Assembly (NCBI GenBank): GCA_022829145.1
Contig: CM040746.1
Location: 823,731 to 887,730, forward strand
Source of the DNA: Albula goreensis
Taxonomy: Eukaryota; Chordata; Actinopteri; Albuliformes; Albulidae
Direction: 5' to 3'
DNA: 64,000 nucleotides
The notes below the pieces were generated by a model. It worked only from the letters and a program-made list of their open reading frames with translations. It was not told the origin of the DNA and did no database searches. How positions within the stretch are numbered: position 1 is the first letter of the stretch; every line of letters begins with the position of its first letter. The translations under genes were made by a program, and so were the position numbers. Below are positions 23,813-36,075 of the stretch, in pieces.

Positions 23813-26069
23813 GGGATGATTCCCCTAGCATAATGGACCCAGGAACTTCAGGCTGGTGGGGAACCAAGCCACATGGTCAGTAATAGTTTTGGCATGGAAC
23901 TCTGATTAGACATGGTTAATATTAAAGGTGTAAAGCTACTTGGTGAATAATTTTTAAAAACCCCAGATTTGTGTGAGGGTACAGATTTCGCACTGTATAA
24001 CCTTTACACATAACTCTGTGTACATGTCATAAACTTGACATCAGTTTCGCAAAGTGAATAAACTCTATTTTGACTGTTGAAAATGAATATGGACTGTTAA
24101 AACTGAGCCCAATCTTACTTTCAAAGCATCTTGTCAAAACTAGGCTACAGGAGTGTTTTATAGCGAGTGTTATGGCTGTACATGTTTGGACACAAAAGTA
24201 CAGCGAGAGACATTTGATGCTTCCATAATGTTTGTCCAATACATCAGCAGGTAAAGCTGGTTATGGCACAATTAACTTTTAACAATTATTCATGGATTAG
24301 CATTGTTGCGGGTACATGTGTCTCTGGTCTAAGAGTGCTAACCGGGCCTATTTGAGGTGTGGTTATTAAATAAAGAGACTGGGCTTATGCATGCACGAAC
24401 AAAGTGGTGTACATTGACCAATGGGCAAGCATAAACAACCCCTGAAAGTTTCAATCCGCTCACGTCTTCGGTTCGCTGTTACGCATCGCTTGAGGTAGAT
24501 GTTTTTCTGTTTTTCTGACATGCCGTAAAAATGGTCAGTCCAAAAATCGAGCAACGCATCAATCTGAAGTTTTGGTGAAATTGAACACAACGGCTACCGA
24601 ATATTTACCGAATCTGAGACAGCATTGGTCTCAATATGTAATAGCCACACGGCTGCGGCTCATATAATATAGATATGCTTCTGTTCCTTCACATCTCACT
24701 GGAGGGTGAACTGAACGAGTGAAATGTAATGAAGTGTTAAGTAATGATTCCAATAGTTTTTTCTAATGTAAGTCATAGATTTGAGCTCTGACGGCTGATG
24801 GTGCACCATAGTATGCAATGGCAAGATCATGGTTTTAGCAGGGTCGTCATGTCCAGGCAGAGAGCTCCATCAATTCTCATTTCCCATCTGCAATGGCAGG
24901 TTTCTCCCGGGTTCAGCACGGCCACAGTCAGCTTGGATATGCATGAAACCCCTGGGCGGAACGGGCCTGATGAAGTTCTGAAACGTTCATGAAGCCGCGA
25001 AGCCATTGGCTGCTCTCATCATGCAGCGCACACGTGGTTTGAGATGGATTCTGTGCGCTGAGACAGCTAAGCTGTCGATTTGTCATAGTCAAAGACAGCC
25101 AAAGTCCAGCTGCCAGTACAGACCCCTGCAGACAACAGATTATTTACCTACTCGGCCAGATGACATGTTGCCGTTCTGCTCTCTGAGAACGAATGAAGAA
25201 TGCATCTTGTGGATTTCCGGTCAGCTCTCTACTGTCAGAATCTCACCAACTGAACCTCACTCATTGTTTTTTAGCCTTCAGAGGAATTAAAGTAAAAAAA
25301 AAAAAAATGAAAAATAAAAAACTTGTCTTTTTGCCACAGGAAACACAGATCACCATGGTCCCAGCAAATTTCCTGCTTTCCTGTTAACCTCTCCGGCTTT
25401 TCATTTCCTCATTTCACAGACAGAAAAATGTTGTGGGAGCACTTCCTCTGTTCCCCCTGACGGGCACCCTGACAGGAAGGAGGATGCACAGCTTTGACCA
25501 TAAAAAAAGAGCCAAAGAGCTCCAAACTACATCAAACACACTCATCTAAACACACTGTGCTTTGTCCTTGATTTGGAATAATACCATGTGAAAACAAGAA
25601 TGGGTTTTTTTGTTATTTAATACGTGAAAATAAAAATTCTGTTACTTTTTTGTTCAGTCAGGGAATGGAAAACCTATGACTATACCAAACCTTTGTGTAT
25701 TTATGGGATGAGAAAGTGGCATTTGCTTAAGTTGGACTAGGAGTGTGTTTAGATGAAACTCTACCCTCACTTGTGCGGTCTGCATTACCTGATTATCTGG
25801 CTGTGTGAGTTTTGTTCATCATTCCCTTTAGAGCTGGTGCCGAAAACACTTCAAACAAGTTATTAAAAGAAAATGAAATAAACATGTTTAATAAAACCCC
25901 CTTTACGGTTTGTTCCAACCGCTCTTTGTGGATTTTAGCTCTGAATAAAAGTTTAAAAGGTTTAATGATCTCTGAGTTATGGAGCTGTGGGGTTGTTTGT
26001 GTTATTTGAGATGTGGCTGATTTGAACACGGTTGGTGGTAGATGGGTGTCCTCTGAACCAGAATGGCCT

Positions 26070-26500
26070 AAGGATGAGTGTGTGTCTGTGTATACGTGCC
26101 TTAGTGTGTGAGTGTTTATGGAATACCTGTGGGTATGGGAAGGTGTGTGTGGGTCTGTGTATGAAACGAAAGTGGATGTGTTGCATGTGTGTATGTAATA
26201 ACATTGTGTGTGTGCTTCTGTTTATGTGTGTGTGTGTCTGTGAGTGTGTGTGAAATAGCTATTTGCACAAATTCATGAGTGTATGTGTATGTTTTTATGT
26301 ATGTCTATGCGTCTGTACATATATGTGTAACAGTATTTTGTGTGTGCATTGAGTGTCAATGTAGGTCATTCCTCAGCATGAGTGAATGGTTCTGCATATG
26401 TGTGTAATAATGTTGTGTGTATTTGTGAGCATGTCTTGTATGCGCGCGTGTGTGTAAAAGTGTTGTGGTTGTGGGTGTATGGGTGCACGTGTGTGAGCAA
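26070..26500. repeat. GT-rich degenerate repeat
   Basis: TGTGTGTGTATG-type words recur irregularly with a few longer GT runs (about 26225-26250). Open Cys/Val-rich frames here are compositional. Confidence 0.8.
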
Positions 26501-27599
26501 TAGCGGAGCGTCCGGCCGGTGGCTGGGGGGTCAGCAGGTCAGGCTGCACACCTCCTCTCAGAACGCAGAGTCAGCGCCTCCTCTCCACGGGGGGGGTCCC
26601 CACTGCAGTATGTCGCACGCTCACCCCCCTCGGCCTCCCCCCTCCCTGGGACCACAGCCCCACGGAGTCTGCCTGGCTTTGATGCTCTCCGTCTCTCTCT
26701 CCTGGTTCCGGGAGCTCTGTCATTCCCTGCACTCTTTCCTTCTCTTCCTCTTTCCTCTCTAAGCGCACGGTGAGGATATGGCTGGCACCATCTGTGCTGA
26801 GTTTCCTATGTGCCCCCCCAAACACCAAGCACCCCCAATACCCCGCCGCCCCCAAATCTACAAGCTTCCTGTTCCTGCTCTCACCTCGCCGGCCCAAATC
26901 GCTTCCCCTCGCCAGTCATGGCCAGCGACCCACCATGGTGACAGTTCCCGCTCAGGAGGGTCAGAGGTTACTGTTCTTATGTGCTGTGCGACTGCCAGGC
27001 CGTAGCGCGGTGAGTAACAGCGAATGACCTTGAGCCACACCGAAGGTGACAACGGCCGCTGGAGATGAGCCTGGACGTGTAGGCGCCAGGGGCCCTCTCT
27101 GCGGCTATTTAAAACCCGCCCCGCAGCGCCGACCATGAGCACTGCTATTAAAAGCCTGTTTCTGTACATAGGCGAATATCACTCAGCAAAAACTGTGAGC
27201 GATACACGGGCACTTGGGCAGCTGACGTCTCCTGTGAATGCAAACATGCATTTGTCCAAATGTACATAAAATTATTATGCAGTTAAAGCTAGTATTCAAT
27301 TATTAAATGATTGACTATTTTTTCAAGTGTTTCAGGTACTCCCTCTAAGACTGTAAATGAAAAATATGAAGCAGGACACTCTTATTACATTATGTTTTCC
27401 ATATGTATTTCTCCCCAAGTCGAAGTAATCATCAGTAGACCATCTCAGGAGTTTCATCATTCTTTAAATCTCCTGTGGTTTAGCCCTGGCTCATTCTTTA
27501 ATCACCTTTCCTTGTTTAAATCTTGGAGAAAGTTGCCTTCAACAGAGTAAGAATGGCCTTTCGCATCACAATGCAGAAACTGCCCAAACATAGAAACTG

Positions 27600-28180
27600 A
27601 TCTGTTAATTGTGACTCAAATTATTATTCCATTTTAATTCTTATAGATGCCAGTTCAGTGTTTGATATTGTTCACTATGTTGACAATCTTAATCAATTGG
27701 CTGCTTGCTTGATGGGTCTTTTTGAAAATGTACTGAGATGGTTCAGTTCTCATTTCTCTTTTAGCCACTTATTGGTGTAAAATTGTTATTTTCTTTCCTC
27801 TACTTTCCTTTTAGCTGAGAGGTTCCTCAAGGGTCCATATCGGGGGAACTTATTATCTGTATCTAAAACTGCATCCAGACTAGGAGCATTACATTTTTTC
27901 ACTTTTACACAGATTATACCCTGTTGTACTTATCTACCTGTTGTACATATCTGGTGAAATATGTATTCTGTAAGATTATCTTAATATTAAAAAATGATGC
28001 AGAATCTCCTCGAATTAAACACAGAAAAATGAGTTCTGTTTAGTTAAACTAAATCAGATAAATGGGCTCATATATTTTAGTTTAGCATCTCTACAATGGC
28101 TACCACCTGTTTCAAGAAACCATTTTGAGATGTTATTGATTACTTTTAAAGCTTTTAAATGCACTATCCCCTGAAAACAT
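27600..28180 (+). mobile_element. old L2-like LINE reverse-transcriptase relic
   Basis: Plus-strand conceptual pieces in shifting frames resemble the RT domain in order: DASSVFDIVHYVDN (SAAFDTVDH motif, about 27650-27700), VLRWFSSHFS (VLxWFxSYLS, about 27730-27765), VPQGSI (catalytic-core neighbour, about 27825-27843), TFTQIIPC where YADDTQLY is expected (about 27900-27930), and SLASLQWLPP followed by LLITFKAF (LHWLPV...FK, about 28085-28160). The stops, frame shifts and the lost YADD show it is dead. A 50-bp minisatellite starts just downstream. Confidence 0.7.
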
Positions 28181-28254
28181 TTCTAAATGACCTATCCATG
28201 AAACTGGGTCAACAGAAAAGGGATTCCATTGTAAGAAAGCCAGACTATTTACAC

Positions 28255-28530
28255 AGTATGTTTACACAGTACTACAGGAGAGCCAGTAACTACATTATAT
28301 ACTTACAGGCCACACACAGTACTACAGGAGAGCCAGTAACTACATTATATACTTACAGGCCACACACAGTACTACAGGAGAGCCAGTAACTACATTATAT
28401 ACTTACAGGCCACACACAGTACTACAGGAGAGCCAGTGACAGCTTTACAACCTACAGGCCACACATAGTACTTCAGGAGAGCCAATGACTATTTTACATC
28501 CTACAGGCCACACACAGTACTACAGGAAAA
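28255..28530. repeat. 50-bp minisatellite (about 5.5 copies)
   Basis: The word ACTACAGGAG starts at 28271, 28321, 28371 and 28421, an exact 50-bp period. Unit: ACTACAGGAGAGCCAGTAAC, TACATTATATACTTACAGGC, CACACACAGT. The first three copies are almost identical and the last two are diverged. Confidence 0.95.
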
Positions 28531-29199
28531 TCATTTAGGAGTTACTTTTGGAGGAACTATTGCTACAGCCAATTCCGCACTCCTGTAGGCAGCACTGGCA
28601 GGATTCCATCCCTTCGCTAGGAGCAAAGTAAAGATCAGCTTGTATATCGGTTGGTTGAATAGATTAATGTAACGTTATTAACCAAGCTACTGTTCGCAGT
28701 ATACCCCATACCACAAGTGCGGGATTCCGAGGATGAGGAATGTTTTGGCACAATCCGTTATTATACACAATGCCTTTATAGGTGGTCCCTGACAGTAAGC
28801 ACACAGTCATGAATGAATGAACTGGTGAGCATCTGGGAGTGACACTGGCGAGGGTGGCGGAGATTGCGGCAGGTTTTCCAGAGAGCTAAATAAAGCAGGG
28901 GGTGGGGAGGGGGTTGTTGTGTCCGCTGTACACTGCATAAGGAGGTCAGTTGGAGGGGCAGATGGGGGGGAAACGAGCAATTTCCGTCGCATTTTCCAGC
29001 CCTCACTTTCCCATGAACCCACACTGACACACGCCCCTGCCCCCCAGCACCAGTCTTCTGCACCACCCAGGGGTGCTAAGCCTAACCCAGCCTAGCTACT
29101 GACACTATTCCATCAACACTACTACATCAGTCTTATACTCTCCTCAATGCCATACAAAACTTGCACAAACACTCACCTCCTCACACACTCAATGCTACG

Positions 29200-29228
29200 A
29201 AAAACACACACACACACACACACACACT
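29200..29228. repeat. (CA)n microsatellite
   Basis: Short CA run of about 13 dinucleotides in flt4 intron 1. Confidence 0.85.
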
Positions 29229-30361
29229 CACCTCCCCAAACGCATATGCACACTCACGCTCAGCTCCAAGCACCGACAGAGAAATAAACAGCAGCGAAAG
29301 CAGTATGTTTACAATATGGTTTAAATAAGAAAGAGGGGCAGGGAACGGTTTGATTTTCTTTCTGTGCGGATTGTGTTTCAGGCCTGTGCCAGTCTGTAAC
29401 GATATGGGGCTGGGAGCTGAGCTGCAGGCCTCAGCTGCTCCTGCTCCACCTGAGTGAGAATCCTCTGAGGACGGCCAGGGCTGGAGAGGCCTTCTGACCC
29501 CGCTCGCAGGGACCACCCCAATGCCCATTCCCCCAGCCCTGCCTCACTGCACAGGGGCCGCCTCCCACAGCGGGCCTCCAGGATGAAAAGCGGCCTACCG
29601 CTCTCTCACTGCGGAGATGTGTAACCCAAGCCCTCAAAACCAGGGTAATTACACGCAATATATGCCACTATTTGCTGATAATTTAGGATTCTTGTGTACG
29701 GATGAAGAGAGGTGGTATTTTACCCGTCGCAGAGCTGTTTTATGGTTCGCTGTGGAATATCGCTTCTGGTCACACATTGGTCAAGTCTGAAAACTTGTAT
29801 TTTTAATATTTTTAAAGACTCTTTTTTAATATACATCCTTTCATGAACTAACGGCTTGCTCATAAAGAACTGCTGTAAGATTGGAGTGCACACTCGCACC
29901 CCCCCGCCTCCCCATGTCCCCCCTTCAAGCAACCCCATGTGTGCACATGCTCAATACTGCAGTGGTTTAGCACTGTCATTTCAGTTGGCTTGTGGGTAGG
30001 GTCTGTGTTGCCATGGTGCTGGAGATAAAACACATCCCTGAGTTCTGTTGTCTAACCTGCATCGTCTAGGACATCACACAGGTGGACAAGAATTACAAGT
30101 CACAGTATCCAATATTCCTGTCAGGTTAATTTAGTATTTGTAATCAGTTTAAAATGTTTTTCATTTTTCAGTTTGACAGAACATTTCAAACATGTTCTAG
30201 CCACAGAGCTTCGTTATTTACATTTTTTTCTGAAACTACTAGTCTTCAAAGTGCAACAGAATATTTAGAACTTGTATACAATTCTTCGCCATTTCAACTC
30301 ATCGTGGTAAAACTTTGGTGACATGCTAATCTCAGGAATGATAATGCGTTTGTCTAATGCG

Positions 30362-30515
30362 GCAATGCAGTGTAATGGTTAGGGACCTGGGATAACACGT
30401 TTGATTAACTGTGGGGCATTGCTGTTGCCACTTTGAGTGAAAGAACTTCACCTGAATTGCTTCAGTAAACATCCAGCTGTCAGTAGGTCATACGTAAAAA
30501 AAAAAAAAAAAAAAA
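30362..30515 (+). mobile_element. tRNA-derived SINE-like element with poly-A
   Basis: The head CAGTGTAATGGTTAGGGACC resembles a tRNA A-box region. The body reads GGGGCATTGCTGTTGCCACT, then TTGAGTGAAAGAACTTCACC, then TGAATTGCTTCAGTAAACAT CCAGCTGT, a layout common in teleost SINEs. It ends in a run of about 21 A (30496-30516). The B-box is degenerate (GTTTGATTAACT). Assigned by eye. Confidence 0.6.
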
Positions 30516-30639
30516 ACATAAACACTGAAAATCTCTCTGGACCCTCATCACTCTGCTCAGTCAGCAGTTTCTCAGACCCACTTTGCTCCCTGCAAGGAAG
30601 CCATACTCCATCTGAACCCAGGCGAGTGGAGTGTAGACA

Positions 30640-30785
30640 TGAACACACACACACACGCACAAACACACTCACCCTATTTTCTGTCCTGGCAATGAGCCTA
30701 TAACTCAAACTGGCAGCTCAATGCTCCCGGGTCTGCTAAATCCCCTTCTTATGACACATACACACACACACACACACACAAACAC
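30640..30785. repeat. two short (CA)n tracts
   Basis: CA runs at about 30643-30670 and 30759-30783, separated by non-repetitive sequence. Confidence 0.8.
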
Positions 30786-31194
30786 CTGAGCCACAGGTGT
30801 GCAGCGGAATGCTGTTATTCAGAACAGTGTTACCATGGTGATTATATGGTGAGAGCAGTCATTTTGGCATGATGAAAGATGAATTTTTCCAGAGACGCTG
30901 TACCAGGTTTGCAGTGTGTGGGTGTCTCTTCGTATTTACTCTGTTTTTATAGTTCATGGGGAAACCTGTGTTGACTCTTCTGGTCCAGTGGAAAAGCACA
31001 TGTCACCGTCCTGCAGGTCTGGGCAATGGGCAGGGTTTTACCATGGCTTGTGGGGTGGTTTTGACTTTGATGGCGGCGCAATGATGTCATTTCAGCTTAC
31101 ATGTGCTAATCGCTCTCAGCCTGGAGCCAAAGCTGCTCAAAGAGCACTGAGAAGAGGGGGGTGGGCGGGCGGGGGGTATAGTACCGAGGAATGG

Positions 31195-31430
31195 TAGGCA
31201 CCATTACTACTAATGTCTGAATACTACACCACCACCACTAGAGCCTGAATACTACACTACTGCTACTAATTCATGAATACTATAGGCTACCACTGCTACT
31301 AAAGCCTAGATACTACACCACTGCTTTGATGCCTGAATACTACACCACTACCATTAATGCCTGAATACTACACCACTGCCACTAATGTCTGAATATTAGA
31401 AAACTGCTACTAAAGCTTGAATAATACACC
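31195..31430. repeat. degenerate 28-30-bp minisatellite
   Basis: The word CTGAATACTACACCACTACC with ACTAATG recurs about eight times at roughly 28-30-bp spacing, with many substitutions. Confidence 0.8.
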
Positions 31431-33149
31431 ATCATACTCACACTTGCCAGTCAAACGCCAACCTATCAATCAAACATAGACCTGCCAATCACATACCCAA
31501 CTGCAAATCAACCATCCCCCCTACACTCAAATGCTCATCTGCCACTCAAACACATCTGCCAATGGCAGGACAGAGTGCAGTATGAGGGGTGGGAAGAAAT
31601 GAGTGGGCTGAATGGGAGGGGCAGAGGGAAGTGGGCGGAGCTGAGCGGGAAGAACAGTGAGCCAGACTGAGAGGGAATCTGTTGGTGTAGAAGATGTCGG
31701 CAACAGTAACAAGCAGACTGACTTCTGAAACTCAAAATTTGCGCTGGACCGACCTCACCTGAGGTCAGTGAAGCAGTAAAAGAAGCTCCGCCCACAGCTA
31801 ACACATGGACAGACTTACTGTAAATATGACCAAACCACAGTCACCTTGAGATGCAGTGGGATCACCCACAATGGCATTGCCATATTTCCATTGTCATGAA
31901 TAGCATTCCAGGCTATGACACGGTATCTGCTTATTCTGGGCAGCTTCAGCCCAGCTCACTGTACCACCTGACTTACTGTACACTGAAACGCATCACTGAT
32001 TTTCAGTCAGTCGTCCAACTAACAAAACCAAAATTCAGAGAGAAGCAGGAGCGGCTCCACTGAACCATATCGATGAACTATCTTTCTCTCTCTTTCTCTC
32101 CCTTTCTCCTTTTCTCTCTTTCACTCCCTAAAACTGCCTCCTCAGCCTCTAGCACCATGGCAGCCGTGTGAATTAATTACCCAAGGCACTCTTAGAATCA
32201 CAGAGAATTGCACAGTCCATTTACTCAGCTGGGCAGAAGCATTTAACATTTAACAGTTTGTCTGAATACAGTGGCAGTGCCTCATCAGGGATGCAAACCT
32301 GCAACCTCTGTTTGCTCAAACTACTGTGTGTCCCAAATCCTGCAATTCGGTCACTATGCGGAGTCTAGGAATTGCTTCATTCACCAGTATCACCAGAGTA
32401 TTAACCAGAGTATCCTGCAATTTGACACCTCTGTGTTCCCGTCTGTTCATATTAGATCAGGAAGACGATTCTGATTTAACTCCACCATAAATAACACATA
32501 CAAAACAGGCAGAGCAATAATGATAAAACAGCGACAAAATCTTATGAATGTCTTAGTGGCATTGTGATTACACATATGAAAATTTAATTGAATGTAAGTC
32601 TGCATTACATTAACAGTATTTCAGAAACTGCAGTCTTGAAAGTCTTGCCATCTACACATATTGACATATAATGATGAAGCCAAAAGATTAATATGTGTGG
32701 CACCATTATGGTTCATCAGTCTCAAAATGTTGTTTGGTTGCTAAAACGACTGGCTCGAAAATGTCACCATGGTTACACGAGTTAACGAGAGACTGTAAAT
32801 CACAGCCTGATGTTTTCTTCATAAACCTGTTAATGAGTATGTAACTCTTGGCAGCGAAAAACAAAAAACAAATGAATATTAAGTAAGCTGGTACATTTAT
32901 GACGTGAATCAAGAATGACATTCTCCACTGAATCTCATTTTCATACATAAATGTCATCCTGGAATAACTGAAGCGTTTGGGACGCTGGTTTCATCAAAGA
33001 AAGGTCCTGCCTGTTCAGTAATTGATTCTGACATCACACACAGACTCATTTTTCATGATCTCCACTCTCTTCTTTGAGAGGAGGCAGTCGATTTTCCCTA
33101 CAACTTTTTATCCCCATTTTCTCTTGGTTTCCAGATGTGGAATTCACAA

Positions 33150-33370
33150 ACTTCTCCATCCATTGCACAGGGCCCTCTGAAACAGCCAGCAACTGAGTAG
33201 TCCCGCTACTGTACTCCAGCTGTGCTACAACTGTGCAGTCGCTCTGCAGTCCCACTGCTCAGCTTTGACAACGCTCCACTGTACCCCAGCTGCGCAGCCA
33301 CTGCGCAGTCACACTGCAGTCCCACTGCTCAGCTATGCTACCACTCTACTGCAGCTGTGCAGACTTAACG
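33150..33370. repeat. degenerate CAGCTGTGC / CACTGCAGTC repeat
   Basis: Related words (CCCACTGCTCAGCT, CCACTGTACCCCAGCTG, GCGCAGTCACACTGCAGTCC) recur at irregular spacing of about 50-90 bp. It is an old tandem duplication. Confidence 0.6.
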
Positions 33371-33549
33371 AGACAGTTGCATATCTGGCAGTTTCAGCTG
33401 GGACAGTCAGACTGATAGTGTTCCGTCACCAGGAGTGGGAATGATATGCAGGTCTATGGATTATGTTAATACCCATAATGCACCTCACTAAAGAACACTA
33501 CCAAGATTCACCTCACAGTCACACCAGGTCACACCCTGTAAGATCACAA

Positions 33550-33715
33550 ACTTGGAGAGGATTACTGGATGGGATGTTAGTTTGAGACCCTGGTCTGACA
33601 GTTGCTGGGTGGGGTGTAGGTTTGAGACCCTGGTCTGACAGTTGCTGGGTGGGGTGTCAGTCTACGTCCCTGGTCTGGGGGTTACTGGGTGGGGTGTTGG
33701 TTTGAGACCCTAGTT
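33550..33715. repeat. 40-bp minisatellite (4 copies) with a B-box-like core
   Basis: TTTGAGACCC occurs at 33581, 33621 and 33701, with a mutated copy at 33661, so the period is 40 bp. Unit: GGTTTGAGACCCTGGTCTGA, CAGTTGCTGGGTGGGGTGTA. GGTTTGAGACCC resembles a tRNA-type B-box, which suggests amplification of part of a SINE. That origin is inference. Confidence 0.8.
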
Positions 33716-35783
33716 TTCAGAAACCCAGATGTTCAGAAACATTCTGGCTATTAAGCCTTTACTTGACCTTACCAAGAGCAGAAAAATCTGATATCGTTTA
33801 AATGTTTGTTAAAACTGATAGAGAAACCTGATACTACTTTAATTTCTGTATTCATTCAAGAGAACAATGTATTCTGTGGAAAGAATTAGCATTCCTCTTA
33901 ATGTTAACTCCTCTGAACAATTCGCCTGACTTTATTTAGCAGTTTTCAAATCTGAATGAAATTCTGCCAGGCCAAGACACTACCTAGCCTCACTCAAAAG
34001 CATCATTTCCAGACTTCTCTGGAACAAAAGAACAGAAATTAAACGAATACTGGTGGGTTTCTCAAGAAAAATTGGCTTAATAGCCAAACTAGCATCTTTT
34101 TAACAGCTTCACACTCTTTAGTGAACAACTTTAGACCTCCAGCATTTTTTTTTACAAATACATCTCTAAATACTCGGGTATGTTGATAGCATTATAACAT
34201 ATCTAAAAGTAAAATTTCCAGGATCAGCGAAGTCCGTACGTTGGACCCAACCAAATTTCCACTTAAGAACGGCATTGGACGGGTGCCCAACGCACAGATA
34301 ATTACCGAGCGGTTGTAGTTGGGGGGAAAGAAAATGTTACAACAGATGGCTGCTCCCTGAATGCGAATCTCACACGTCTTTACTTCCTAATTTTAATTAT
34401 CCTTCATGTGAGGGAAGCAATTAGCAGGGATTAGCGCCGAGTCAACCTAATTTATCATTACTGGGTACAATTTGGTTTTACAGCTTCTGAAACGAATAAT
34501 ATAATTTTCGGGAAAAAACACGAATCTCAGCCACATGACCGAGGGACCAAGGGACAGTTTCCCACACAGAAGCAAACAAAGGCCTTTATTCACTTTATTC
34601 TCTGCAAAGTGCAAAAAAAAAAAAAAAAAAAAATTCCAACTCACTATTTAGAATGACAAGGACAAGCCCTTCAGTCGAGCTAAACACAACGTAGAATAAG
34701 TTACAATTTTAACAATTCTTATCAGAGTGCGATTTTCCCTCCACTTCAATGAATTTATCACTATCTAACAATTTCCTTTTATGTTTCAATAAAGTGGAGG
34801 CTCCCTCTAGCGGCGGAGTATGGCCTCGACATGACCGAAAGGCGTTGCCTGCTGCACTAACGCGGTAATGTGTTCTTCTGTACCATCACGCAGCGGCCCA
34901 GAGACCCCACACCGCTACTTGGAATGGAAGAGAAGATGCACTTTTTCGTGCCTATTCCATAAAATACCATACGACATTCCCAAGCATGACTACGGAACCC
35001 TGTAGTACAAATAGTCGACATCGGACTTCAACAGAATGGAAAATATATAGGCGTAAGAGTGACAGACAAGTCACCCACTTTAGTTATGTACCCTTGGTAC
35101 ATTAAGATGGATAAACAACTGTCCTTGCAAACATATGGCTATATTTAAATATTCGCTAATGCCTACGGATACATTAAGCAGTACCATGCCCCTGTAATGT
35201 GTCTGACACCTTGTCATCCCACGCAAATGCTTCCGTAGCATCAAATAATTTCGGAAAGTTCTGAGCAAGCACCAGCTCCAGTGGTGGTTGCGGGGGTACT
35301 CGTTTGGCTTTAATGAGGTGTTTACTAGAGGTTGTAGCCTATCCACTGCTTCCAGATTGTTAACACCTTTGCAATACCCTTGAGGTTTCGGAATGTAACT
35401 TAAGCAATAAACCTGAATGCGATCTAAGTAGAACGTCTGGTAGCTGCATGCGCATTGAGGAAGATATAGCCATGTGCGAGACATCATAAAAAGTATTCTT
35501 GTCCACTTGTCGAACCCCTTCGTTCACCGACAGATGGGCCACTGTTATATTGTGCAAAATCAAATACATAAATATGAGTAAACAGTAAAAAGCGTATAGT
35601 CGCAAACAACAAAACACATCTTAAAGTTTTATGACAAGATATTACGGGGGGAAACACAACTGCATACAGTCTTGCTCTAAAGAGTTAAATTAACTTTAGC
35701 TGAGCGGCAAGCCATATTCCACAAAACTTCTCGTAAATTTTAAATTAAGCAGCCAGATACATTGTACAAACATTCTTTCTAAC

Positions 35784-35841
35784 CTGAAACACACGCGATC
35801 CCAATCCAAATCCGACAGAAAAACGTAAAATCTCTCTTCAT
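35784..35841 (-). CDS. flt4: flt4 exon 1: start codon and signal peptide
   Basis: The 58-bp coding part of exon 1 is too short for most ORF searches. ATG is at 35841-35839. Translation begins MKRDFTFFCRIWIG and continues IACVS with the first base of a Gly codon, followed by donor TCAG/GTTAG. A basic N-terminus plus hydrophobic core and small residues near the end is a signal peptide, directing the receptor to the secretory pathway. The phase-1 end joins perfectly to exon 2, restoring SGLVIGYSM. The 58-bp coding length equals what I recall for vertebrate FLT4 exon 1. ATG context GGAAATGA has a purine at -3. Reading on through the donor hits a stop at once (GGT TAG), so splicing is required. 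Identity rests on phase, length, signal peptide and the family start, not on a search. Confidence 0.88.
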
Positions 35842-36075
35842 TTCCAGATTTCCAGTCCTCTGATGTTTTTAAATCGTGTATTAAACTCGTCTGTTTCTGT
35901 TAATTAATGAAGTTAGACGCGGGAAAGCAAAGGAAAAGTTAACTATCCGTGGCGGACGCCAAACTCAGGTGAGCTCCGGAGACGCGCTTCTCTGTGTTTC
36001 GGCAGGCTCGCAGAGGATGTGTGAAATGTCAACGAAAAGAAAAGCGCTTTTCCTGTGAAAAGGAAATGTTTTTTT
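35842..36075 (-). promoter_or_regulatory. flt4: presumed flt4 5' UTR and core promoter region
   Basis: This is the sequence immediately 5' of the flt4 ATG on the minus strand. It contains a small cluster of CpGs at about 35945-36015 (GTGGCGGACGCC, CTCCGGAGACGCGC, TTTCGGCAGG) in otherwise AT-rich DNA. GGAA/TTCC words of ETS type occur at about 35929-35935 and 36046-36067. A TTTAAAAAC word at about 35866-35875 is not a convincing TATA box. The transcription start cannot be placed from sequence. ETS control would fit an endothelial gene, but that is inference. Confidence 0.45.

Larger units (their letters stand above)
6986..35783. other. flt4: flt4 intron 1 (about 28.9 kb, 6853-35783)
   Basis: This large first intron separates the signal-peptide exon from exon 2. 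It contains many microsatellites and minisatellites and several transposon relics, which are listed separately. Outside those I see no conserved coding exon on either strand. The many short open frames lack domains and splice-consistent neighbours. Long first introns of receptor genes often carry enhancers, but none can be identified from sequence alone. Stretches with nothing recognised include 7700-8300, 8430-9850, 11450-13550, 14000-16300, 21000-23700, 24000-26000 and 34000-35780. Confidence 0.75.
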
